Shown here: positions 22,895 through 33,817 of the stretch, piece after piece
How the letters are laid out: every line of letters starts with the position of its first letter
How positions within the stretch are numbered: the first letter of the stretch is position 1
Assembly (NCBI GenBank): GCA_001179505.1
Contig: CDMY01000454.1
Coordinates: forward strand, 1 to 43,563
DNA from: Vitrella brassicaformis
Lineage: Eukaryota; Sar; Vitrellaceae
Length of the DNA: 43,563 bases
Direction of reading: 5' to 3'
Notes under the pieces: generated by a model
Seen by the model: only the letters and a program-made list of their open reading frames with translations
Told to the model about the DNA's origin: nothing
Database searches by the model: none
Translations under genes and position numbers: made by a program

Positions 22895-25800
22895 ATGAGT
22901 GCGTCAGGTCCGTCCGAGGCGGATAGCCCCGAGGCGGACGCCGCCATCGGTGAGGCCCTGACCAAAATCTACCAAAGGCAGAAGGAGGAGGGCACGGTGA
23001 CGGGCCCTATCATCGTCGCAGACGGGCAGGGCGGCATCACGCACACCGACACGCAAAGCACCGAATGCATCTACCTCCCAAGGGTGGGCATCCAGTGGCA
23101 ATGCCATGCATTGAGGCCAGTGCGCTTGGAATCACGCCTCTCTGTTGTGTTGTTGCTGGTGCAGGACCTGTTGCTGCTCAACATCAAGCGGCTGGTGCAG
23201 ACGACGCTCGATGATCCATCCAGACACCTGTAGGCAAAGAGAGACACCTGACGTTTCCCTCTTTCCATCTCTCTCTTGGAATGTGTGAGTGCGTGTGTGC
23301 GTGTGTGCGTGTCAGGTATATGTTGCTGTTTATGGAGGGCCTGAAGGCGGCGAGGCAGGACGAGTCCAAACCCACACTCTTCCAGCGATACCTATTCAGC
23401 CTCGGTACGTACGCACGGCCTCACACATGTACAGCGCACACAGCCTTTGTGTGCCATTTGTGTGTGCGGGTTGGTTTGTGTGCAGAGGAGTGCATGTGTT
23501 GGATGGCTGACCTCGACTACGGCGCTGAGAAGGAGTCGGCGAGGTGTCTCGTGACCGACAGCATGATACAGAGCGACGCACTGCGGCTCATCTATTACGC
23601 ATTCCTGGACGACAGTAGGCTTGCACAACACAAACAGACACACAAATGGATGGAAGCGGAAGCACATGTGGTGCTGATTGTGGATGGACGCATGTCATGT
23701 CATGTGTGCAGCCGAGTCTGATCGTCAGGTGTCGTGCGCGCTGATCCTTCAGGCGCTGCAGCAGGTCAACTTCACATCGCTCACACGTAAGCAACAAACG
23801 TGGCACAGAGTTCTGGGCAGAATGGTCATACGGTGCCTTGTGCTGTGCCCAATCAGCGCACTTACTGCAGATTACAGGAGGTCGGGAGCAGTTCTATGCC
23901 GACATCTCCCGTGTAGCCATCAACGCCCGCACCAACACCGTCATGGTGCGGCCGCCGACCGACACAGCGCGCCTCCCGCCCCCATTCATTCATTTAGGAC
24001 GACTGTGTGTCTGTGTGGGTCAGGTGAACCCATCGACAGGCGCCAATGTGCGGCGTGTGTGTGAGTTTGTGAATCGGGCGGCCTACACGCTGCTGACGGC
24101 CATCATGCTGGCGGAGGAGTCCATGGCCGACGGCACCGCTGCGGCCGTCTTCCACGAGGACATTCGCAACGAACTCGTTCAGCAAGGAGAAATGCTCTCA
24201 CACGCTGAGGTGGCTGACATGGATGGATGGACGGATGGACGGATGGATGGATGGACGGATGCAGTCTCCGGTCCATGGCATGCATGGATGTCTCTTTGTG
24301 TGGACGGGCGTGTGTGTCAGAGGCTTCTGGGAGGTGTTGACGTGTCGCGCAACGCGGCCATGAACTTCTTGCGTGTGTTGCACGGCGAGAACATCCCGAA
24401 CGTGAAGCCCCTGCCGATGGCCGCGGTCCTGCGGCTGACCAAGCCCCTCATCGACACCGTCCTCGACTTCACCGAGAAGAGGAAATCGACCGTAGAATGG
24501 CTGTACGCCCACGCACACATATGTCAAGACACACACGGGCGGGAGAGAGACAGACACATGGTGTGTGGTTGATGTGTGTCTGGACTGTTATCCAGGTCGT
24601 TCAGCCGCACGTTTGACGTTCACTCCTGGGCCGTGAGAACCATCGATGAAAACTTCAAAATAAGTAGGTTGCAGGGGGGCAGGAAAAGCTCACGGATGGA
24701 TGGATGGATGGGTCAACTTATGCCGTGTCGCGTCTCTTGTCTTCTGTAGAGCCGTTGGATGAGTTTGTGGCCGAGTACACGGCAGCGCTGGAAGAGCACG
24801 TGTACCCCCATGTGGGCAGGCTGGCTGGCGTCCTCGCCTCAGACACGGCCGACGGCAACCTCAAGTGGTCCGCAACTATGCTCCAGGGCATCTGCCACTC
24901 ATACCAACTCGACCGTGAGTAAAGGCCAGACCAGAAGAGACCAGCGGGAAAGCACACCCGTGTTGTGTCGGTGGGTGGTGTGTGCAGTGTGCACACGTCA
25001 GAAGGTGGAGACGCCAGGAGCAGCAGCTCGCGCTCGGCTGAAGCGCATGGCAGACAACAGCAAGGCTCTCAAGGCCTTAGCATCCTCACTCAAGGTAAAT
25101 AGATGCAAAGACGCAGCAACACGCCCAGCCCACATCAAACCAAACGAGTGTCACCTCACCCGTGCATCTGCAGCTGCGAGGCCCCACAGGTCCGCCCTGG
25201 TTTCCCATCCACGGCGGAGCACTTGACGCCCTAGTTCCCAACTACACCACCCACCTGATCGCAGCATCCACCATACTCGTCATACGTACAAGGCAACACA
25301 CCCACACACAATCCGTCCAGACGGTGAGCATGTCTGTCGTCGATGCAATGCAATGCAGACGGGCCAGATGCGGACCCGGCCATTCAGCAAGCGTTCCTGT
25401 CTGCCGTGCTGACCATCATACGGGACGGGCGGCTGGACGGCCTCACAGGTGAGCCTCAGGTGCACCTGCGGCTGCTGGAGATCATTCCCACACTCATCAA
25501 GGGCAACGAACGGGTAACATACACACATACACAAACACACACTGGATGCGGGATAGGGAGGAGGCTTTGGTGGTTGGTTCACTCACTCGGTTGTGGTGTC
25601 AGTATGCGGTTCGTGAGGGTGTAGTGGAGGTGCTATGCAACCTGCTACTGAAGCAGCACATACCCACAGATACGATATGCGACCTCCTCGACTCACTCGT
25701 CAGGTACGTGAAGGGGCGCCTGCACATGCCAAGGCACATGCCGACACGTCACGCATGGCGGTTCCAAGGCTGGTGGCCTTTGGTTATGTGTGTCCTGTTG

Positions 25801-27385
25801 CCCCAGCTACGGCAACCAGGTTTCTGAACAGCGCGGGGGCAACAACGCCGTCATCCGACAAATCCTACAGGTCCAGAAAGAAATGAAGGAGATCTCTCCC
25901 TCTCTGCGGGTGTGGTGTGTTGAAATGGAGTGCATGATTTTCTGCAGATGGGTGCGGTCAAGCGGATGCGTCAGCCGGGCAAGAGGGGCAAGGCAGGCGC
26001 GCAGCTCAACGCTCCAAAAAGGGTGAGCTCACCCCAGCCCACCACACGCATACCCCACCCCGTCAGGAACCATCATTCCCACTCGTGTGTGGTGTGCATG
26101 TTATGTCATGCAGGTGATGGATTTCTTTGCCAAGATCGAGGCAGAGGAGAACGACAGGACCGATCGCATCATTGAGAAGACAGGGCTGCTCGACAACCAT
26201 CGCACCACCAGTGGCAACGGCGATAGCGCCGCAAGCCCCGCACGCAGTGACGACTCCGAACCGCCTGCCGCCAAGCGGAAGGGCGGCAAGGGCAAGGGCG
26301 GCAACGGGGGCGGGCCTCGCATCTCACCCCCACCTGCCGCTACTATGGTTACGGAGAAGACCCCATCAGTGGCGACTGAGTGAGAACGAGAGAATGCTCT
26401 GCTGACGGCTGATCGCCTTGACATATCATGATTCCATTGCAGGTGCCGTGGGAATGAGGAGGGAGCGGAGGATGCTGGCCGCACTCGGAAGCCTCCTGTG
26501 GACATTCCGCCTCAGTGCGCAATTTCGAGCAGCGAAATCATTCGTTTATCGGTCGTGTCTCCTGTGATTGATCTCAGGAAGGTGTCTCTGTTGGGTGTGG
26601 CGCCAGCTGATGGTCCCAAAGTAGATAGAGGGGTGCCCCCGCCCTCCCGTCCATACGCGGCAGCCACCATGCGGCGCGCGCAGTTCCCGCTGACAGCAGC
26701 AAAAGGGTGGGCCACATCAAAAACATGGGTGAGACCAACCATCGACTGCGTGGATACGTGCAGGGGTCCGGAGGGGTCTGATGGGGTGGAGCGTTTGAAT
26801 GCGGCCCATCCTACTGGGGGTGATGGTGGTGCTGCGGGCGGTAGTATTGTCGAAGACAGGTACACACACGACAGAAATCCGCGATGTGCGTGAGTATATG
26901 GTGTCCATCTTGTGTGTATGTGCAGGGAGCTGCAGGATGAGAGTGACGTAGACGTGTTGAGGCAGCGACTTAGGGAGAAGGAGGCGGAAGCCCTCAGGTG
27001 GCGCACCCATCCACTCGCACACAGCACATGTGCTGCATAGATGTCTGTCTCTATCAATCCCTGTTGTCTGCCCAGGCTGGCTGCCAGACTGCAGGAGTTG
27101 AAGGAAGACAACCACGACGCATCGGCCTCCAAGTCAGATTAGCGAGCAATACAATACAATACATGGCACAACGACACCCGCACCTGCGGCTGCTTGTGTC
27201 GATGTTTGTATGCATGTAGGCTTGCGGCTGAGTTGTCGTGTCTGAGTACTGTGGACGAGGTGACGGTCTTTTCCCAGCGGCTCATCCAGCGCCAGATGGT
27301 GCTCTCGGAGAGCGTAGCGCGGCTGCAGAGCCTCGCCATTCAGACGCAGAGGCGACTGGCGGAGGTGCGCAACGCCCGCCAGTAG
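22895..27385 (+). CDS. Large 21-exon helical protein of unknown function
   Basis: Exons: 22895-23083, 23165-23229, 23316-23404, 23486-23614, 23712-23786, 23878-23945, 24024-24209, 24321-24502, 24596-24663, 24750-24914, 24988-25094, 25174-25285, 25359-25513, 25603-25703, 25807-25870, 25948-26022, 26114-26379, 26443-26859, 26926-26997, 27076-27132, 27220-27385. All joins keep frame, giving about 935 aa. An in-frame ATG at 22859 would add 12 residues. Residues 1-600 are mostly amphipathic helices (for example LLLLNIKRLVQTTL, GVVEVLCNLLLKQHI), as in ARM/HEAT-type scaffolds, but I cannot assign a family. Around 700 there is a basic Gly/Lys linker (KRKGGKGKGGNGGG) that could be a nuclear localisation or nucleic-acid-binding patch. 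The end is a coiled coil (RQRLREKEAEALR, SVARLQSLAIQTQRRLAEV). It looks intact and single-copy. Function is not assigned. Confidence 0.7.
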
Positions 27386-27888
27386 CAATAGCTACAATGC
27401 AGACTGAGGATCGAAAGGAGAGTTGCATCACGGAGGAAGGTGGGGCGTCCTGGCCTTTTGGCAAGCTGTTGGCGTGTAGTGAGACATGTATGTACATGAT
27501 GCCATGGCTGAGAGACAGAGAAACACATTCCTTTGCTTTCTCAATTCAATTGACGAGCGTGAATTGAAAGCTTGACCAAGGTCGTCCATAAATGTACGTC
27601 TGTTCGTCTGCTTCATGCGCCCCCCCCCATGTCTCGTATACGCATCCACGGACGGAGGACAAACAACCAACGGATGTAAAATGTAGGCAGCGATGCTGCA
27701 CGGGCGCACCCCTTCGTATCATATATCCACCACTGTCTTGGCACCCTCTCCCGTTACCGGTAACGCCGATCGATTACAAAAAGTCGACAGACGGGATGGG
27801 CCGCTACGCCGCTTTCCAAACAGGATGGGCCGCTACTCAAACAGGATGGGCCGCTACGCCGCTTCTCAAACAACACGAATGGGATCTC
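27386..27888. repeat. Convergent intergenic gap with short tandem repeat
   Basis: It lies between the stops of the 21-exon gene and B2. At 27795-27872 the unit GATGGGCCGCTAC is repeated three times, with spacers that include TCAAACAG, a unit of roughly 23-35 nt. No exon is recognised. Confidence 0.5.
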
Positions 27889-30166
27889 TTAGGCATACGG
27901 TAGGGATCTGTCCGCTAAGGACGTGTTCGGCCCACACACACTGCGATGGTATCCCTCCTGTCTACGGCTCCTCCTCCTCGTTGTCGCCGTCGCCCTCTTC
28001 CTGCTCGGCCGCTGCTGCAGGTGCTCACACGCCTCTGGGGCGCGGGTCGGCCCGTGGGCACTTATGGCCAGCAGCTCCTTGTCGGTAAGCTGTGAGGGCG
28101 GCTTGGCGGTCGGCGCCACAGCGGCGGGGATTCCCTTGTTATACTCTGTGACCGTGATATCCCTAGGCACGCCCACTCCTGCAGGCATGTGTCACACACA
28201 GCGAGAGACACAAAAGTAGAGAGAAATGCGAGTTTGTGAGTCAGCTGCTGACTGATATGCATACCCAGGCGACTGAGATCCTGTGTGAGGCGTTCGTACA
28301 GCTCCACGCTGAGGTACTCAGTCCAGTAGGCCTCGCTGATCGGAACGAACGGCCGCACCACCTGTGTGCATCCGCGACACACAGCAGCGACAATGTTGCA
28401 TACGTGTCTGTCGGCCTCCACAGCCAGCTGCTGGCTTGGCGTGTTACCTGTTCTCCCTTGTCGTTCGTTCCCGCCAGCACCGGCTGTGCCAGGAGAGAGT
28501 TGATCTCATCCATCAGCAGCTCCGGCAGCTGGCGGGGGAACGGACCTCGGCAGCTGGTGCGGATGTGCTCCACCACCTGACACACACACCACAAAGGACA
28601 GCGTCCATCTATGCCCGTGGGCGAATGTGAGTTTCTCGTGGCACTCACTCACCTGGTGTAGGTCGTTGTCGCATGACTGCACGATGCCCATGGCCTTCTG
28701 CCAGCTCGTAAAGAACTGCGGCACCGATTGGCCCCCGCTAATCGTGGCCGACACGAGGAACCCAACTGATGGATGGATGAGACACAGCCAGCAGACGGAC
28801 AGAGACACCACGCACACAATGTCATAGGTGGACGACTGAGTGGATGCGTCCACGACAAATCAATCACGTGTGCCTTGGATCCTTACACAGGGAGAGGGCG
28901 GGGTACTTCTCCTTGATGTACTCATAGACCTGCAGGCGATGGATTAAACACAAGACCAGAAGACATACACAAGTGGGCGTCTAATGGTGTGTGCGCATGT
29001 CCTTGTGTGTTGGTGTGTGCATACCTTGTAGGGGTCTGTGAGGTCGCACTTGCCCTTGATGCTGGGCTGTGTGCCGAGCTGCAGCCAGAAATACACACAC
29101 ACACACACAGACAGAGAGAGAGAGAGAGATAAAGACACAGCAACACGCCTTGGCTGCGTCAAGACTTACACGCAGCCGCTTTAGTGTCTCGAGCTCTTGC
29201 CTGCAGTCCTCCCCCCTCTCTATGCGCATCGCCGCCACCATGATGAGAATAATAATAATAATGATTATGCTGCAGTCAGTGCGTCAGGAACAGACACACA
29301 CACACCGTTCACGACAACCAACGATGCACACATGGACGATGGACACGACTTGGCGCTTCACTTACATGCCATTGCAGCACCAGATGATGATGATGATGAT
29401 GATTATGATGATGATTATCTTCTTTTTCTTTTTCTTCTTCGCGGCCATTTCCTCGTCGCCCTGCTCCCCGCCGTCGATGGGCTCCTCCTCCTCGTCCACT
29501 TCCACCTCCCTCTCCTCCACCGACCAGTCGATGGCCATGCCATGGCGAGTGGCCTCGTCGAGGAGCTGTTGCTCGGCAGCCCCGCCGGCGAATTCTAGAG
29601 TCATTTTCTCCTCTAGGCCCTGCTTCTGAATCTCCTGCACAAACCACACACACACACACACAACACACAAAATCGTATAAAGTGCTGGCGGCGTGCTTGC
29701 GGTATTCACCTCGATCAGCTGGTGTGCATTCGTGTATTTGGTCGGCCTTCGATCCCTCGTATACCGGCGCTGGCCCTTGGTGTATAGGAGGTCCTTCTCG
29801 GCGCCTTGGCACGGTCCACCGTCACGTGCTGCACACAGCCAGCGACGAGCCAAACAAGAGGCGAAGGGACAAGAGTGTCCACAAAGGGCTGTCTGGCCAG
29901 GCTGGTTGAGTGACCTACCACCGTCGCCTTCTCCTGCTTCATCTGCGGACCGAACAGGTGGGTGATGTCCTTGGCGTAGCCGTTGCTGTCGTATTTGGAG
30001 CCCGCCCTCGTCTGCGCCACCTTGAAGGAGTGGCTTGCCTCCTGAATCCATGAGTGACAACACAACGCCACACACGATGAGTGAGAGTGAGACCCATGCA
30101 ACACATGCAGTCGCCCTCGCTTACGTCATAGAACTGCACTGGATGTGCGCCGGGGATATTGCCCAT
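27889..30166 (-). CDS. Family B copy B2: single-pass membrane protein of unknown function, 5' end damaged
   Basis: Exons on the minus strand: 30125-30166 (first usable ATG, MGNIPG), 29915-30041 (donor uncertain), 29710-29828, 29366-29634, 29170-29269, 29025-29078, 28887-28929, 28653-28765, 28448-28576, 28265-28361, 27889-28178. From exon 2 to the stop every join keeps frame. An older start at 30349 (MPDGSDTPPPEQ) is followed by in-frame TGA codons, because a deletion removed the coiled coil still seen in B1. The middle has an acidic stretch (EEREVEVDEEEEPIDGG), then seven Lys, twelve Ile, WCCNG and a second Ile-rich run, which together make a transmembrane helix. The C-terminal half (EYIKEKYPALSL, FFTSWQKAMGIVQSCDNDL, RPFVPISEAYWTEYLSVELY) is helical and unknown to me. 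It is head-to-head with A3. Confidence 0.55.
29366..29440 (-). repeat. AAG/ATC trinucleotide tract coding Lys7-Ile12 in B2
   Basis: On the coding strand, AAG/AAA codons are followed by ATA/ATC codons within 29383-29440. The next exon begins with a second ATA/ATC/ATT tract (about 29248-29269). Both are read in the isoleucine frame. B1 has a shorter, differently phased version (5692-5727). Confidence 0.8.
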
Positions 30167-30349
30167 GTCATGGCGCTGCTTGGCGCCAGCCAAGACGAAC
30201 AGGCTATGGTCCGTCCGATTGCCCTTCTCCTTCTGATATCGCTCGATGATGCCCCTATCCTCAAATTCCCGCTCCCTCTCCGCTAGGCGTCACCCTCACA
30301 GCTCTGCGTGGCGCTGTTCGGGTGGTGGTGTGTCGCTGCCGTCGGGCAT
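30167..30349 (-). pseudogene. Decayed first exon of B2
   Basis: It holds the ATG at 30349 with MPDGSDTPPPEQRHAEL, then TGA, GGG, TGA, then sequence matching the part of B1 after its coiled coil (RERE, FEDRGI). About 95-120 nt that encode the coiled coil in B1 are missing. The join lies where GAGCTG occurs twice in B1, so a deletion between short direct repeats is likely. Confidence 0.55.
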
Positions 30350-30516
30350 GCTTGCGAGTGTCAGCAAATGACGGCAAGACAAACCACAAACGAGGATGCG
30401 GCGGCGAAGAGATGGAGCGAGAAAAAGAGAAAAAAAGACAAGTCGAGACGGTCTCTAAGCGCGTAATTCTCGACCGGCCACAGTGACCTTTCCCCCTTCA
30501 CATTCTCAGCAGCATC
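30350..30516. promoter_or_regulatory. Putative bidirectional promoter between B2 and A3
   Basis: This 167-nt gap is equivalent to 4439-4627 in inverted orientation. It has a hyphenated palindrome, GAGACGGTCTC in the CGAGACGGTCTCTAAGCGCG context (30446-30465), next to the conserved AATTCTCGAC block. Promoter function is inferred from the divergent start codons. Confidence 0.4.
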
Positions 30517-33307
30517 ATGGATGTGCATCAGATGGGCAGGCAACCGCCACAGACAAACTTCTTTCATCAGATCTGACGATTGTCTTCCATTCTCGTGTGA
30601 GACTGTACAGGTCAGGGAGGGTACGCGAGCAGTTGAGGAGGGCCTGCGGCACCTGCAGGAGCTCAGCACAACGGTGTGCCTGCCTACCCGCCTGCCTGCA
30701 CGAAACAAGCACTCTGTGTGTCTTCCTTGCAGCTTGGCGCGGTGCGGTCTCATTTTGAGCAAGCGCAGCCTCCCAGCCTCTCTGGACAGGTACGTCACAC
30801 ACACTGCTGCATCGCTCTCGCACATCGCTGCTGTTGTTTTGCACAGGCGCCGTCGGCCACCTCACTGGAACTTCATGTGCAGCGTGCCCTCGTCAGCTCC
30901 CACGTCGCCACAGCACAGTCGCAGCTCACGCGCACACATGAGGACGTGTCGCGGGTGGTGGATGCACTCAAGCCGATCCTGGCGGCCGCACCCAACCCCG
31001 CCACTCAGGATGATGCCGTGGTGCGCACAGCAGATGGCCGCAGCACGACACTCTCTCTGGGTGTTCATCGTTGGTCCTTGTTGCTCTGTGGTTTGCAGGC
31101 CCCTGCAGTGAAGCGCCCGTCATTTCGCCTCGTCTACAGAAGCGGCAACCCTCCACTTGTCAACCAAGGACACCAAGGACCGGCAAGAACGACCCCATGA
31201 TACATCTAAACCAGCTCGACCTTACTTTTATGTCATGTTGGTTGTCACTTCAGGCCCGTCGTCGTCTGTCGCGCGACGAGTTGGCAAACATGCTCGGCCA
31301 CCTGCAGCCCTGGGAGCTGGCGCCACACTGCCGGCGTCTCGGCACGCCCCTCTTCCATCAGTCGGCCGCCAACTACACCCACCTGGTCATCGACTGTGAG
31401 GACGACACGGCGCGGCGCATGTGGGCGGCCATGCCGCTGGCCGTGGCACACAACTGGGGAGAGAGGGCGACAAACGTCCGAGAGATCAGGCACCGGTATC
31501 CCAGTCGTCGAGAGGGCTGGTGCCGCGGGACCTGGGTGGCCGTGGTGGAGGGCCACGGGCGTGGCTGGGCGGCCATCGCAGAGAAGAAACGACGAGAGAG
31601 GGAGGGAGCGGAGGGGACAGCTGACGCTGCTGCGGTGGCGCAGGATGATGGCGGCCCCAGATTGGCTGACGAGGGCACATTGGAGGTGCTGTCCTTCGAG
31701 GAGGTCAAGCTCGACGACAGCATTGACATCCCCTACCCTCCCCCCTCATCTCTTCCGCCCCCCGCCCCCACCGCCCCAATCCACCTGCCGGCACTCAAGA
31801 CGGTCGACAACATTCCCACCTTTTCCCTGGCTTCTCGTGTGGGCCGCCAGTGGCGCACCCCTGCCGTCAAGACGCTCATCACCAGGGACATTTCGGTGGC
31901 TAGTGGTCTAAGGGCATGGCTGGCTCACTGCGAGGCCATTGAAGTGCTGCACCTCAACGGACGGGACGCCAGTACGGCGGCCAGCGCGCTGAGTGGGCTG
32001 CCCGCCGACGGGAAGTCGTTGGCGGCGCTTCGTACACTCCGGGGCGTCCGGATGTATTGGAGCATCCCCGCCGCCATCGACAGGCTGCGTGAGGTGATGG
32101 TGGCGAGGGGCGTCAGCAGGTCCATTCGGGAGCTCGAGATCGGCATGGGGTGGATGCCGAGCACTGATGAGACTGTGGAGTGCTCGCAGAACGTCGCACG
32201 GCTCATGTAAGGACACAACAGAGAGAGAGAGAGAGAGGCTGCAGAGAGACGGTGCAATTCATTCCTGTGCTTTGCCTTCGATCAGTGACGCCATTGCTCG
32301 TCACGAGGCAGTGGAGAAGGGCGTCTTCGCACTCAACAACGACGGCACGTGTGGACGGATTGACGCGGAGCTCCTCTCGCGCAGCAGCACCGGCCCCGCC
32401 GCCGCTCAGCAGCTCATTCGCGACTTCGCCAAGAGAGCCGGCATGGTGAACTACAGCGGAGATGACGAGGCCATCCCTGCAGCCATCACCGATGACACAT
32501 TCCCCGCCGCCCACTCCCTGCTGCTGCTCAGCGATGCCCTCGCCAATGGGGCCAAGAAGAAGCGGGCAGTCGAGATCGCCTCCCACATGCCCAGCCTGTC
32601 GTGCGTCGACGAAGGGGATGCTGCTGGGGACGGCGTGGTGCTGGATGCACCCGTCGGTGACCTGTGGAGCTTCCTCGAGCGGCTGCACGTGGAGTTGGTC
32701 AGGAGGGGCAAGGAGAGGAGCCTTACCCTGGGCCTCTGGCTGAGTCCTGCCGCATTCACCGCTTCCATGGAGGACCTCGCGAACCCCTGCCTGTGGGGGT
32801 GAGACTCTGACAAGCTGCCGCCGATCGAGACAGTGTACGTCAATATCGATGGTGAGCTCACCAACCATCGTATTGGGACGGCCATTGGCCCTGGCATTTG
32901 CGTATGGTGTATGTGTCTATTCGTTTCAGGCATTGAAGACGATGATCGGCATAAAGAGGATGCCGAATTGGAGACACTCTACCGGCATGTGATGGCCATG
33001 ATCACGTCCTTCAACCAAAAGCTCAAGGTGAGCCACAGTGCACGGTGCGCCCAGGTGTCAGTCAGCAGGCTGCAGGGCAATGTGTGTGTGCGTCTTTGAC
33101 CGCTCCTGGCTGAATGAATGACAGGGCCACAAGAAGACCTGTGTGAGTTTGCTCGGCAATGACCTGGGGTCCGACTTTGAGCGGCGCTTCCTGGATCAGC
33201 AGGCCTCTATCAACAACAGCGGCGGAGCATACGAGTTTAGCATCGCTCGCTCCGGCCTGCGTGTCGAGCGCCGTGATGCCGCTGGTCAATCAAATGGCTC
33301 TTCGTAG
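30517..33307 (+). CDS. Family A copy A3: F-box-like multi-exon protein, C-terminally truncated
   Basis: Exons: 30517-30531 (MDVHQ), 30611-30673, 30733-30789, 30847-31020, 31099-31182, 31254-32206, 32286-32851, 32930-33027, 33125-33307. Exon 6 is fully open and carries LSRDELANMLGHLQPWEL (F-box-like), a basic segment (KKRREREG) and GLPADGKSLAALRTL, a possible leucine-rich unit. TGA at 32800-32802 interrupts exon 7 where A1 has CGT, so the product would be about 620 aa and lack the last 120 or so residues, although those exons remain in good order. The donor after exon 1 is AT instead of GT; an alternative ATG at 30521 reads straight through the intron in frame into exon 2. The intron after exon 5 starts with GC. 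Function is unknown; it is head-to-head with B2. Confidence 0.58.
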
Positions 33308-33817
33308 GTAAGAAGAAGCGCATCTCACACACCAGCCGCCCAGCTGCCCGCCGACGTGTCTGTCTGTCTGTCTGTGTTCCGTCAGATTAATATCGGGCAG
33401 CACAGACAGGCCGGTGCTGTAGCTGGTAGCCGCCAACCGATGTGTGGATGCTGCGTGAGAAGGCTGCTGACGGCGTGGCGCGGGATGAATGTCCGTGTGG
33501 TGCATAGGAGAGGCACTCACTCACGGCCGTCAGACACTGGATGGACAGCGGGTGTTGGTGTGTGTGCGGCCGTCATCTGTCTGATGGCTTCACGATGATG
33601 CTTTTCGTCAGTGTCTGCTTCGGCGGATTTGTATACGAAACCATCCACTAATTCCATTCGCCAAGAGGCACTCCTGGCCAACCACGGCGAGGTTCTGCAA
33701 GCTCAAACAACACCCTTCCCCGCAATTTCAATCGGCGCACCGGTCGATTGCTGCCGCCTTTGTTGCTTGATAGTTCTGTGTCTGGTTTTCCCTCGCCAGC
33801 ACACGTGGCCGTCCTCC
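33308..33817. other. Gap between A3 and A4
   Basis: It must contain the A3 3' end and the A4 promoter. A CTGT microsatellite sits at 33359-33373. No B-family sequence is present, so A4 lacks a divergent partner. Confidence 0.5.

Noticed and set aside
30280-30302. A 17-nt GT-AG mini-intron removing the TGA codons in the first exon of B2
   Set aside because: Removing GTGAGGGTGACGCCTAG puts the rest of the exon in the wrong frame with a quick stop, and no other intron here is that short.
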